Part shown: positions 12,111 to 25,000 of the stretch, piece after piece
Numbering within the stretch: position 1 is the stretch's first letter
How the letters are laid out: the number at the start of each line of letters is the position of its first letter
Position numbers and translations under genes: made by a program
Notes under the pieces: generated by a model
Databases searched by the model: none
The model's input: the letters and a program-made list of their open reading frames with translations, nothing else
What the model was told of the DNA's origin: nothing
Origin: Aedes albopictus
Taxonomy: Eukaryota; Arthropoda; Insecta; Diptera; Culicidae
NCBI RefSeq assembly: GCF_035046485.1
Contig: NC_085138.1
Span: 289,784,089-289,848,088, forward strand
Direction of reading: 5' to 3'
Length of the DNA stretch: 64,000 bases

Positions 12111-12934
12111 ACACTAAAATTTTAACAAAATAGTTCAATATGAGAAAAAATCACTTGCACTTAAAACCATTAAACATAAAGATACTTGCGCACAACCTAT
12201 CAGTGTTGTAGTCACTATAAAATAACATTTCAGACAAACAAACGTGAAAGTTTGATCACATTCATAACTTTCAGTGAAATTTCCATCTACGTTCAATGAT
12301 CCAATGCAATACATCTGCTATGTCTTAAATATAACTCCAACCAACATTCTCAAAAGACGAAAGTAATATTTCTTCATCATCTACATATGGATAAATTTAA
12401 TTCTTTTAAACAAGTACGACCACGGGTTTAATCAGTCAACGACGTTAAAAAATCTACTGCAAATGAATTTATTACAAAAAATATCATTTGAAAGAAGAAA
12501 TCAAAAAAAAAAAAAAATCGGGGTGAAATTGATCAGTCAGTGAAATGTTTTTGTAAATGCTGAAAATATTTTTTCCTCCTAAACTAACCACCCTGAAATG
12601 CGAAAAGCTATGCAAAATTTTTACTAGTTTACTAAATTTTAAATTATTTAAGTTTGAAGTATAATAAATCCTAAGAAATGCCTGAAAGTATGCTACATAT
12701 TTTCATACTATACAGGGTGTTCATGAGTGCAAACTTTTTAATAAATGCCGAAAAAAAAATGTTCTACGCATACGCTCAAATCTCAACCGTTACGTAGGTA
12801 TTGAACTCTCCATGTTTTTGATTATTATTGCTTTATTTGGCTATAACTTGAAAATCGTCAAACTTATTGCAGTTTTTTTCCCTTATTCGAAAGACTATTG
12901 AATTTTCTATCAAATGGCATCTCTAACCCATATC

Positions 12935-12996
12935 CGCCCAGCGTCCTATTTATAGGACAGATGCCCCGAACGCCCAGCGTCCTATAAATAGGACAG
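12935..12996. repeat. Duplicated 26-bp dyad
   Basis: Two direct copies 36 bp apart begin CGCCCAGCGTCCTAT and end TAGGACAG. The two cores (TCCTATTTATAGGA and TCCTATAAATAGGA) are reverse complements of each other. Confidence 0.85.
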
Positions 12997-14539
12997 TCCT
13001 TTTGATATGAATATCTCCAGAATTATGCAAAATTTTAAAATACTTTCTTCAGAGAAGATATTCTCCACACCCATACCTTGCTCATAGTGGTCAATATAGT
13101 TTGTGACTGGTTCACTAGGTGGCGTAAACGATGCTGCAAAGAATGCATATCTATGAACTTCATTTCTAATGCGAAAAAAAATACAGGACGCGTGCGGAAA
13201 TTTTGCACTAACCTTCAAACAGGAATATTTCATCAAAGGGTTGCGATAAAAATATAAATCCAACATCGTCAAATGCACCATATTTCTAGTGAACTGTGAA
13301 AAATATGAAACCATTAATAATCAAAAACGTGGTGGTATGAGAAAATATTTTCAGATCCTATGTTTTACACTAGCGCGCCCAATAACATTTCGGGTTCTAC
13401 TATTGTGTAAATAAGACGAAATCAGTAAAATGTAATGTGTAAGCCCGATAATGATACACGAGACGTTATGATACAGATATGCTTCAAAAATTATAATTTA
13501 AATAATTTTGACGTGGTGATTTTAACACATTATCGAATAGCTTCAATAAAAACTGGTTGTTTTTTCGGTACACTAAGTCAAGGGTACAACTTTTTTTTTA
13601 GCAAGCATCGGATCACTTAGCGGTCTTCAACAAAGATGTTCCGCATAGAATTCCCTATAAAAATACTAAAAATAAGGGTTATTGAACGCTTCCAGTGCCA
13701 TCTAGTGGCAGAAAACTAAAACTATGTCATTCCTGCACATATTTGTACCAGTTTTACCATATAAACTTCAGACTAGTCCAGCGATACCTAAGACCTTATC
13801 AATTCACCTCAAATTTGTGCTGTAGCTTATGGGAGTTAAAAACAGCAGACTTAGGATATTTTAGTTTTAATTTTTCTCAAAAATGTTTGAGCAGCCCTAG
13901 TAGAATACCATTGCTCAAATTAGAATTTCCGACTTCTTCCAGTTATTTCTCCGCTTTCTTTATTCCAGCGATGTAGTTTTTTGTAGGTAACAAGCCTATG
14001 AAATCCCCCAACTACACTGAAAAAATCAGCTTCATAGCGTTCTTAACAGCTGAGAAAATGCAGATAGTATGCAGCTGCTCAATATATTTAAACTCAAGTT
14101 GTTCGCATTTTCGTCTTCTAGAAACCTCTTTTTCAAATTTATGGGATATTTTTTGAACGGCACACATAACGATGATTCCATTGGAGCTCCTCATACAAAA
14201 AAAAAATATTCTAGTTTTACCTAAAATAACACAATTGTTGACCAAAATATAGAGAACAACACTAAAACGGACTTGCAGCGGTTCTCAGGATCGTTCAAAA
14301 AGGGTTATCGATATTAGGACCACTTTTTTCTTCCTAAATCATTGAAATAATCACAATTGTTCGCGAAAAAATCATTTAGTATAGATCTATTGTCAAATTA
14401 TTTTTAAAACGTGTTTTATGATTACGATATGATTTAGTGCAAAAATATCGCATGCACCCTGTATTTCCCTGGAATCTTGACAATGGTTAATAATTTATAG
14501 TTCATTTCTTCGGCATAGTTGTTAATCAATATGTACATA

Positions 14540-14617
14540 CAAAAGTCGATGTATGTATGATTGTATGTTTGTATGTTTGTCTACATATTTGTATCTTCAT
14601 ATGTATGTACGTATGTA
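14540..14617. repeat. TATG/TGTA-rich microsatellite
   Basis: Imperfect GTATGTATG, GTATGTTTG and TATGTACG units. The TIR element that follows is inserted at a TA inside it. Confidence 0.8.
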
Positions 14618-15539
14618 CAGGGGATGGCCAAAATGTTTGGGATAGGCAACTTTTTTTCTCCCTCAAAAAAATTGAACATGCTGTAACTTTTCATAATGTG
14701 CATCAAAAAATCTCAAATTTTGACTGTTTGTCAACCTATCATATGTGCATCATTGATACAAGTTTGGGCTCGATTGATTAATTTTTCGCGAAGTTAGAAC
14801 CGTTCGGGTAAAACACTATTTTTTAGACAACTATTTTTTGAACTGTCATATCTCGGAAAGCAGTGAACCAAATTGAATGAATTTTTTAACGTTTATCGAC
14901 AATATATTGATACCTAATACGACGATATATAATGTAATATTTTCTCATGGCGAATTAAGTTATACCGGGTTGAAATTTTTACCCATATAGAGGAAAATAG
15001 GTAAAATTTACAATACCACACAAAAATTATTAAATGTGTTCTTCCTTCAATCTTAATAGGCTCTACTATATCTGATTAGCGATAATTTGAGAACAGAAGT
15101 GGAAAATCTTTGGACATCAACACTAAAATTTATTGACATTGATGTAAAAAAATATATTTTTTCGAAAAAAACCTAAAAAGTGTCAATGCATGATAACTTT
15201 TTTCAACGTTTAAAAAGTACCTATGTTTTAATGGTTTGTGAAGCATTTACACATTGTTAGTGTACGTTCAAAATGTCATTCAATTCGGTTCACTGGGTTC
15301 CGAGATATGGCAGCTCAAAAATGAGTTGTCTAAAAAAAGGTGTTTTACCCGAACGGTTCTAACTTTGCGAAATATTAATCAATCGAGCCCAAATTTGTAC
15401 CAATGATGTACATATAATAGGTTGACAAACAGTCAAAATTTGAGATTTTTTGGTGCACTCTATGAAAAGTTATAGCATGTTGAACTTCTTAGTGAGAGAA
15501 AAAAAAGTTGTCTATCCCAAAAATTGTGGCCATCCCCTG
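14618..15539. mobile_element. Long-TIR Tc1/mariner-like MITE (922 bp)
   Basis: Terminal inverted repeats of about 265 bp at roughly 88% identity by eye. They start CAGGGGATGGCCA on both ends and are flanked by TA at 14,616-14,617 and 15,540-15,541. The AT-rich middle (~14,885-15,275) has no transposase frame. The CAGGG-type end and TA target point to Tc1/mariner mobilisation. Confidence 0.9.
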
Positions 15540-15689
15540 TATATATGTATGCCGGAACATAGGTATAAATCTGAAATGCGTCAAGAAATGTTAATCGAAT
15601 TTGGTATACACAGTCCTTAGGATGTGGATGTGGTAGTAGGGGTATTGAAATTCAAGATGGCGGTTTAGGTTCAAAGATGGCGGTCGACA

Positions 15690-16065
15690 CTCCAGAATAT
15701 ATGCTTGTTAACGGCAATGCTGCTTCGGATACTATGAAATATGGGTATCTATCGATCGGGCTTCACAAGTAAAACTCAAAAATGAATATCCGACGCCACT
15801 TTGAAATCCAAGATGGCGGACCATATCCTAGATGGCGGCCATGGAATGGTAGTTTGATCTACAATACCATGGAGTATGGGTATCTATCGATCCGGCTTGA
15901 TGAGTAGAATTCAAAAATCGATATTTAACGCCATTTTGAAATCCAAGATGGCGGACCATATCCAAGATGGCAGCCACGGAATGGTTATTTGAGCTATGAT
16001 ACCATGCAATGTGGGTATCTATTGATCGGGCTTCATGAGTAGAAGTCAAAAATCGATATTTAACG
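15690..16065. repeat. Three-copy tandem repeat, ~125-130 bp unit
   Basis: Units share CAAGATGGCGGACCATAT, TATGGGTATCTATCGATC and AAAATCGATATTTAACGCC, at roughly 15,690-15,825, 15,826-15,955 and 15,956-16,065. The first copy is the most diverged. Confidence 0.85.
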
Positions 16066-16460
16066 CCAAGATTCCTTCTAGGATTCCTGCTGTTATTCCT
16101 TAAAGGATTCCTCCCGAAAAAAAAATATTAAAAAATATGTATTTTTTTCAGGCAATCCTAGATCATAGAGACATCTTCTATTTTTTTTGCAAGAATGCCT
16201 GCTCAGCTTCTGGCCGGCATTCCTGTCATGATCGCTCTTGGGATTCCATCAGAGAATCCTAATGGAATTCTTTCTACGAGCCGGAATCCTCGCTCGGGAT
16301 TTATTCAGCAATTCCTCCCGGGATTTCTTCTGTGATTTTTTCAGGGATTCCTACCAAGCTTTCAGCTGAGATTTCCTCAGAACTCTACCACATATGCCTC
16401 TCAGAATTCCTTCAGTAAATCCTCCCGGGATACCTTCAGGGATTTCTACCGGGAATTGTC
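16066..16460. repeat. Degenerate AGGATTCCT minisatellite
   Basis: Short irregular units related to GGGATTCCTCC / AGGATTC, on the opposite strand to the blocks at 50.7-64 kb. The block is interrupted by ~60 bp of A/T-rich sequence around 16,120-16,185. Confidence 0.75.
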
Positions 16461-16559
16461 TTCCCCCAGCGTTATGTTTTCCAGACTTCTGTACGTAATT
16501 CTAAATTGCAATTGGTAGATCGAAGAAAAATGAATTTTTGAGTAGTTTATTATTATGCT

Positions 16560-16700
16560 GAAGTAGTAGAACATGAAATGATGACGGACCAGGGCGTGTT
16601 AGTGGAATACTTGTAAGAGACACCGAAGGCGACCTTATAGTTGAGGTCGAAATACGTATCTGTCAAAGGATACAAATTAGAAGGAACAGTACCTACTTAA
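16560..16700 (+). mobile_element. Possible LINE 3'UTR relic
   Basis: The segment GAGGTCGAAATACGTATCTG followed by TCAAAGGATACAAATTAG resembles the conserved 3' region of mosquito non-LTR elements as I remember it. No coding sequence is attached and the ends are undefined. Confidence 0.3.
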
Positions 16701-17690
16701 CACGATTTCCTTTTTAAAACATGCAAAATTTCTGAAGTTTGTGGGGCGCTGAAGGAAAAACTCAACTACTTTATTAGAAATCATTAGCTGTGTAAAATCT
16801 AATTTCTACAGTATTTCAACGTTTGGTTATGCTACACATAGTGCGCTCTCTTAATTTGATTTGTTAAAAAAAAAGAGTAATGTTGAACACTGCAGCCGAA
16901 ATTACATGAAATTACAAGAACCATGAATTGCATACTTTTAGGCGTTTATCGGGTTATATTTCTGCCCCAATTTATAAGTCCTTCTTCTAATTCGTTTTAA
17001 GTGGTCTCACTTGTTTAGAGCTGTCTGTAAGTAGTGTATCTAACGGATCAGAATATAACGATAGCGTAGAAGTTGTGCTGAAAAAGAACTCGAGAAAATT
17101 ATCAGATATTGAGGACCTACAATGAAGAATTTTTATGGAACTACACCGTAGACTTCCATTTTTTTTTGTCAAATCATGCTTATTTTATTGGAACTTGACC
17201 TCTGATAACAAATTTATTTGAAGATTTAAATTGTGAGACACCTTGGGCGTTAACGGGTTAAATCGATTGATTTAGTTAAATAACTAAGTTTTCTAGAGCA
17301 AATAGCTCAAAAGTAGTATGTATTATATATTTTTTGTCAATTATCTTTGAAACATGCGTAATAAATTAAAAATCTTTCTTTGAAAAAGTTGTGGCCCCTG
17401 TTTTATTCTACAATTTGTTCTTTGACACCAAACTTCTAGCTCTTATCGTTTTTTTTGCAATTCCGATTTAAATGTGCGGCACAGGGCGCAAAAAAGAACT
17501 TACCTTGACAGTTGCAAATTTATGATCAGAAATGCAATGTAAACCTTTAATGATGCAAATTAACAAGAAAAAAATGTGTGAACAACAGATCACGCTCACA
17601 AAAGCTGATTGCAATCATTCAAACTTTACAATTTGCTCAAATTATGATAGAAGTAAATCATTTTCCTACAATTTTCGGCTTATTTCGTCA
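16700..17690. other. Gene-free AT-rich stretch
   Basis: No gene is recognised. It includes TTTGGTTATGCTACACATAG (~16,822), related to a copy near 7,989, another TTTTAGGCGTTTA (~16,935), and AAGTTGTGGCCCCTGTTTTA (~17,386), related to the segment beyond array 2 at ~31,018. Confidence 0.45.
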
Positions 17691-17926
17691 TAGTGTAGGT
17701 ACCAGTTGTAATCCCGGGGCCGACAATATACCACGTGGACAAATTAGAGGGGCGAAGGGGTTCGTGAACCCGTTGCGCGGGCGGGGTTGACCCTGCCCGC
17801 CTTCCGAGGACAAAGGGAGCGGCGAGTACCACTCGGGAAACTGGCTAAGCGCCAGCATGTTACCGTGATGGAGCGAGTCTACACTCATCTCTAGACATCT
17901 ACGAACCAGATGACGTAAAAAGTTTA
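17690..17926. repeat. GC-rich dispersed fragment ending in a 42-bp shared sequence
   Basis: A GC-rich patch (GCGCGGGCGGGGTTGACCC) stands out from AT-rich surroundings. Its last ~42 bp (17,884-17,926) are the inverted, near-identical copy of 10,101-10,143. The minus-strand ORF here shows no known domain. Confidence 0.55.
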
Positions 17927-18160
17927 AGATCATTACGACGCTCAAGAGTTCCTAGTATGGAATTACAATGTAGTACCCGAACGATCAATTTTACCCTGCT
18001 GATCAATTTGACCCCGGTTTACGGTAGTACCTATTGTTGCGGTAGTGGCATTTGAGTACTTTTTCGACTGAAATGTTACCAAAAGGCATTTCGTATAGAT
18101 GATTATGAATCATGAATTATGATATTGCACCATTTGTGTGCTTAAGATTTGCCCAAAAAC

Positions 18161-18930
18161 CTACCGTAAAACGGGGTATCATTGATCAGTTTGACCGACC
18201 TCATGAAACGTTCAAACAAGCATTTTACATTGAATCAGTTTCTGCAATCGAATGGTATATCGTAATCTGGTGTTATGTAGCTATTAAATGCCATGTAATT
18301 CATGAAAATTCAGTTTCATAAACATGGAAATAAATAGATTTTTCCATAACTGTGTTTCGTAACGCAATGAGATACATTGTCAAACATTCATGCATGGTAT
18401 GAATACTAGATACAATATGAGGTTCGAAATCACTGTATTACTTCAATATGATATCCTAGAGTAGGATTTAATGTACAAAATTTTTATGAAAATGATCTTT
18501 TTTAATAAAATATACGATTTATTAAAAGCAGGCTACCAATTCCTTAAGGCATTGCCTACCTTTAGGCGTTATTCACGGTTTGGAAGATTTTAATCCTAAA
18601 ATAACTCAAAAAGTACATAACTTCTAAGAATTTGGACAACATATTTGAAATCAGCGACCCCGAATTTAGTAAGTAAGGGTATTTTTAACACAAACGAACA
18701 TTGATTACTGACATGATCAATGTTACCCCAAATCAACAAAATCAAAAATTAGATTATAAAACCTATTTAAAAATGTTTTAAAGTTTTACAATACTTTTTC
18801 GAGTAGCATAACACATACTCATAAGGCCAGTACTTGTTTTAAAAATATAAAACATGTAACGTTTGCTTTAACAAAAGAATTATTCATGAAAGATCAAAAA
18901 TTCTGATCAATGTTACCCCGGATTACGGTA
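18161..18930. mobile_element. TIR-bounded dispersed element (~770 bp)
   Basis: The ends are inverted: ACCGTAAAACGGGGTATCAT near 18,163 faces ATGTTACCCCGGATTACGGT near 18,908. The interior matches 11,190-11,863 in inverted orientation. It contains GCCTACCTTTAGGCGTT (~18,549). No transposase was seen. Another GATCAATTTGACCCCGG...TTACGGTA end lies just outside at ~18,001-18,027, suggesting clustered copies. Confidence 0.6.
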
Positions 18931-19099
18931 CCTTAAAAAATATTTTCCTTAATATTTTTGCTGCTGTGTTCCTATCCTCCAAAACCCCATATGAATTCAA
19001 TGGGATACCGCAACAATAGGAACCAAAATTAAATTTTACCTCCATAATAGGAACAGTGTGCAAGCGATTTATTAACGAAAACAGTGAAAAACGATATTT

Positions 19100-22000
19100 T
19101 TCATATATTCATGGCGAATATCGTGATTTTGGCAACATTGCCGGCCTAGGGCCCAAAACCAAAGATGCAGTCACATTCCCATATGCCTGTAGAAGCATCC
19201 TGGAAAGTTTGACGATATTACTTTTTTGCTCCCCGAACATTTTTTTTCGAGTTGTGACTTGGAGTAAAATTTCAGTGAAATTTCCATATACGGCGAATAT
19301 CGTGATTTTGGCAACATTGCCGGCCTAGGGCCCAAAACCAAAGATGCAGTCACGTTCCCATATGTCTGTAGGAGCATCCTGGAAAGTTTGACGATATTAC
19401 TTTTTTGCTCCCCGAACATTTATTTTTCGAGTTGTGATTTGGAGTAAAATTTCAGTGAAATTTCCATATACGGCGAATATCGTGATTTTGGCAACATTGC
19501 CGGCCTAGGGCCCAAAACCAAAGATGCAGTCACGTCCCCGTATGTCTGTAGGAGGATCCTGGAAAGTTTGACGATATTACTTTTTTGCTCCCCGAACATT
19601 TTTTTTCGAGTTGTGATTTGGAGTAAAATTTGAGTGAAATTTCCATATACGGCGAATATTGTGATTTTGGCAACATTGCCGGCCTAGGGCCCAACACCAA
19701 AGATGCAGTCACGTTCCCATATATCTGTAGGAGCATCCTGGAAAGTTTGACGATATTCCTTTTTTGCTCCCCGAACATTTATTTTTCGAGTTGTGATTTG
19801 GAGTAAAATTTCAGTGAAATTTCCATATACGGCGAATATTGTGATTTTGGCAACATTGCCGGCCTAGGGCCCAACACCAAAGATGCAGTCACGTTCCCAT
19901 ATGTCCGGATCCTGGAAAGTTTGACGATATTACTTTTTTATTCCCCGAACATTTTTTTTTTTTCGAGTTGTGATTTGGAGTAAAATTTGAGTGAAATTTC
20001 CATATACGGCGAATATCGTGATTTTGGCAACATTGCCGGCCTAGGGCCCAAAACCAAAGATGCAGTCACATTCCCATATGCCTGTAGAAGCGTCCTGGGA
20101 AGTTTGACAATATTACTTTTTTATTCCCCGAACATTTTTTTTCGAGTTGTGACTTGGAGTAAAATTTCAGTGAAATTACCATATACGGCGAATATCGTGA
20201 TTTTGGCAACATTGCCGGCCTAGGGCCCAAAACCAAAGATGCAGTCACGTTCCCATATGTCTGTAGGAGGATCCTGGAAAGTTTGACGATATTACTTTTT
20301 TGCTCCCCGAACATTTTTTTTCGAACTCTGACTTGGAGTAAAATTTGAGTGAAATTTCCATATACGGCGAATATTGTGATTTTGGCAACATTGCCGGCCT
20401 AGGGCCCAAAACCAAAGATGCAGTCACGTTCCCATATGTCTGTAGGAGGATCCTGGAAAGTTTGACGATATTACTTTTTTGCTCCCCGAACATTTTTTTT
20501 CGAACTCTGACTTGGAGTAAAATTTGAGTGAAATTTCCATATACGGCGAATATCGTGATTTTGGCAACATTGCCGGCCTAGGGCCCAAAACCAAAGATGC
20601 AGTCACGTTCCCATATGTCTGTAGGAGGATCCTGGAAAGTTTGACGATATTACTTTTTTGCTCCCCGAACATTTTTTTTTTCGAGTTGTGATTTGGAGTA
20701 AAATTTCAGTGAAATTTCCATATACGGCGAATATCGTGATTTTGGCAACATTGCCGGCCTAGGGCCCAAAACCAAAGATGCAGTCACGTCCCCGTATGTC
20801 TGTAGGAGGATCCTGGAAAGTTTGACGATATTACTTTTTTGCTCCCCGAACATTTTTTTTCGAGTTGTGATTTGGAGTAAAATTTGAGTGAAATTTCCAT
20901 ATACGGCGAATATCGTGATTTTGGCAACATTGCCGGCCTAGGGCCCAAAACCAAAGATGCAGCACGCTATGTCTGAACCAGCAGATTATAAAAATTGAAT
21001 GTACATCGGGTTTCTTTCCACTAAACATCAGTATTCAAGCTATATTTTCATTTGCAGAAGGTTTTAAAATATTGTATCGGTGAAAATTTTTCCATACATT
21101 TTGTATGGGAGCGAAATTGGCCGAAAATGATAATTTCATGTAAATTTGTATGAAAAACAGCTAAAAAGATGAAAAAATCAAAATTTCCCCGATGATATAT
21201 TTTAAAACCTTCTGCAAACGAAAATATAGCTTGAATTCTGATGTTTGGTGGAAAGAATCCCGATGAACATTCAATTTTTATAATCTGCTGGTTCGGACAT
21301 AGCGTGATGCAGTCACATTCCCATATGCCTGTAGAAGCATCCTGGAAAGTTTGACGATATTACTTTTTTGCTCCCCGAACATTTTTTTTTCGAGTTGTTA
21401 TTTGGAGTAAAATTTCAATTAAATTTCCATATACGGCGAATATCGTGATTTTGGCAACATTGCCGGCCTAGGGCCCAAAACCAAAGATGCAGTCACGTTC
21501 CCATATGTCTGTAGGAGCATCCTGGAAAGTTTGACGATATTACTTTTTTGCTCCCCGAACATTTTTTTTCGAGTTGTGATTTGGAGTAAAATTTGAGTGA
21601 AATTTCCATATACGGCGAATATCGTGATTTTGGCAACATTGCCGGCCTAGGGCCCAAAACCAAAGATGCAGTCACGTCCCCGTATGTCTGTAGGAGGATC
21701 CTGGAAAGTTTGACGATATTACTTTTTTGCTCCCCGAACATTTTTTTTCGAGTTGTGATTTGGAGTAAAATTTCAGTGAAATTTCCATATACGGCGAATA
21801 TCGTGATTTTGGCAACATTGCCGGCCTAGGGCCCAAAACCAAAGATGCAGTCACGTTCCCATATGTCTGTAGGAGGATCCTGGAAAGTTTGACGATATTA
21901 CTTTTTTGCTCCCCGAACATTTTTTTTCGAGTTGTGATTTGGAGTAAAATTTGAGTGAAATTTCCATATACGGCGAATATCGTGATTTTGGCAACATTGC

Positions 22001-25000
22001 CGGCCTAGGGCCCAAAACCAAAGATGCAGTCACGTCCCCGTATGTCTGTAGGAGGATCCTGGAAAGTTTGACGATATTACTTTTTTGCTCCCCGAACATT
22101 TTTTTTCGAGTTGTGATTTGGAGTAAAATTTCAGTGAAATTTCCATATACGGCGAATATCGTGATTTTGGCAACATTGCCGGCCTAGGGCCCAAAACCAA
22201 AGATGCAGTCACGTTCCCATATGTCTGTAGGAGGATCCTGGAAAGTTTGACGATATTACTTTTTTGCTCCCCGAACATTTTTTTTCGAGTTGTGATTTGG
22301 AGTAAAATTTGAGTGAAATTTCCATATACGGCGAATATCGTGATTTTGGCAACATTGCCGGCCTAGGGCCCAAAACCAAAGATGCAGTCACGTCCCCGTA
22401 TGTCTGTAGGAGGATCCTGAAAAGTTTGACGATATTACTTTTTTGCTCCCCGAACATTTTTTTTCGAACTCTGACTTGGAGTAAAATTTGAGTGAAATTT
22501 CCATATACGGCGAATATCGTGATTTTGGCAACATTGCCGGCCTAGGGCCCAAAACCAAAGATGCAGTCACGTTCCCATATGTCTGTAGGAGGATCCTGGA
22601 AAGTTTGACGATATTACTTTTTTGCTCCCCGAACATTTTTTTTCGAGTTGTGATTTGGAGTAAAATTTGAGTGAAATTTCCATATACGGCGAATATCGTG
22701 ATTTTGGCAACATTGCCGGCCTAGGGCCCAAAACCAAAGATGCAGTCACGTCCCCGTATGTCTGTAGGAGGATCCTGGAAAGTTTGACGATATTACTTTT
22801 TTGCTCCCCGAACATTTTTTTTCGAGTTGTGATTTGGAGTAAAATTTCAGTGAAATTTCCATATACGGCGAATATCGTGATTTTGGCAACATTGCCGGCC
22901 TAGGGCCCAAAACCAAAGATGCAGTCACGTTCCCATATGTCTGTAGGAGGATCCTGGAAAGTTTGACGATATTACTTTTTTGCTCCCCGAACATTTTTTT
23001 TCGAGTTGTGATTTGGAGTAAAATTTGAGTGAAATTTCCATATACGGCGAATATCGTGATTTTGGCAACATTGCCGGCCTAGGGCCCAAAACCAAAGATG
23101 CAGTCACGTCCCCGTATGTCTGTAGGAGGATCCTGAAAAGTTTGACGATATTACTTTTTTGCTCCCCGAACATTTTTTTTCGAACTCTGACTTGGAGTAA
23201 AATTTGAGTGAAATTTCCATATACGGCGAATATCGTGATTTTGGCAACATTGCCGGCCTAGGGCCCAAAACCAAAGATGCAGTCACGTTCCCATATGTCT
23301 GTAGGAGGATCCTGGAAAGTTTGACGATATTACTTTTTTGCTCCCCGAACATTTTTTTTCGAGTTGTGATTTGGAGTAAAATTTCAGTGAAATTTCCATA
23401 TACGGCGAATATCGTGATTTTGGCAACATTGCCGGCCTAGGGCCCAAAACCAAAGATGCAGTCACGTCCCCGTATGTCTGTAGGAGGATCCTGGAAAGTT
23501 TGACGATATTACTTTTTTGCTCCCCGAACATTTTTTTTCGAACTCTGACTTGGAGTAAAATTTGAGTGAAATTTCCATATACGGCGAATATCGTGATTTT
23601 GGCAACATTGCCGGCCTAGGGCCCAAAACCAAAGATGCAGTCACGTTCCCATATGTCTGTAGGAGCATCCTGGAAAGTTTGACGATATTACTTTTTTGCT
23701 CCCCGAACATTTTTTTTCGAGTTGTGATTTGGAGTAAAATTTGAGTGAAATTTCCATATACGGCGAATATCGTGATTTTGGCAACATTGCCGGCCTAGGG
23801 CCCAAAACCAAAGATGCAGTCACGTTCCCATATGTCTGTAGGAGGATCCTGGAAAGTTTGACGATATTACTTTTTTGCTCCCCGAACATTTTTTTTCGAG
23901 TTGTGACTTGGAGTAAAATTTGAGTGAAATTTCCATATACGGCGAATATCGTGATTTTGGCAACATTGCCGGCCTAGGGCCCAAAACCAAAGATGCAGTC
24001 ACGTCCCCGTATGTCTGTAGGAGGATCCTGGAAAGTTTGACGATATTACTTTTTTGCTCCCCGAACATTTTTTTTCGAGTTGTGATTTGGAGTAAAATTT
24101 GAGTGAAATTTCCATATACGGCGAATATCGTGATTTTGGCAACATTGCCGGCCTAGGGCCCAAAACCAAAGATGCAGTCACGTCCCCGTATGTCTGTAGG
24201 AGGATCCTGGAAAGTTTGACGATATTACTTTTTTGCTCCCCGAACATTTTTTTTCGAACTCTGACTTGGAGTAAAATTTGAGTGAAATTTCCATATACGG
24301 CGAATATCGTGATTTTGGCAACATTGCCGGCCTAGGGCCCAAAACCAAAGATGCAGTCACGTTCCCATATGTCTGTAGGAGCATCCTGGAAAGTTTGACG
24401 ATATTACTTTTTTGCTCCCCGAACATTTTTTTTCGAGTTGTGACTTGGAGTAAAATTTGAGTGAAATTTCCATATACGGCGAATATCGTGATTTTGGCAA
24501 CATTGCCGGCCTAGGGCCCAAAACCAAAGATGCAGTCACGTTCCCATATGTCTGTAGGAGGATCCTGGAAAGTTTGACGATATTACTTTTTTGCTCCCCG
24601 AACATTTTTTTTTCGAGTTGTGACTTGGAGTAAAATTTGAGTGAAATTTCCATATACGGCGAATATCGTGATTTTGGCAACATTGCCGGCCTAGGGCCCA
24701 AAACCAAAGATGCAGTCACGTCCCCGTATGTCTGTAGGAGGATCCTGGAAAGTTTGACGATATTACTTTTTTGCTCCCCGAACATTTTTTTTCGAACTCT
24801 GACTTGGAGTAAAATTTGAGTGAAATTTCCATATACGGCGAATATCGTGATTTTGGCAACATTGCCGGCCTAGGGCCCAAAACCAAAGATGCAGTCACGT
24901 TCCCATATGTCTGTAGGAGGATCCTGGAAAGTTTGACGATATTACTTTTTTGCTCCCCGAACATTTTTTTTCGAGTTGTGATTTGGAGTAAAATTTGAGT

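Larger units (their letters stand above)
11864..14540. other. Gene-free AT-rich stretch
   Basis: No gene is recognised. Visible structure: a 42-bp palindrome around GGCCCAAT at 12,069-12,110, a duplicated dyad at 12,935-12,996, and short CTAGGTGG or CCATCTAGTGGC pieces typical of dispersed mosquito repeats. ORFs such as 12,982-13,314 (minus) show no recognisable domain. Confidence 0.5.

Noticed and set aside
12712..14463. 1.75-kb element with TACAGGGTG inverted ends
   Set aside because: Only about 9 bp match at the ends and no convincing target duplication; could be chance.
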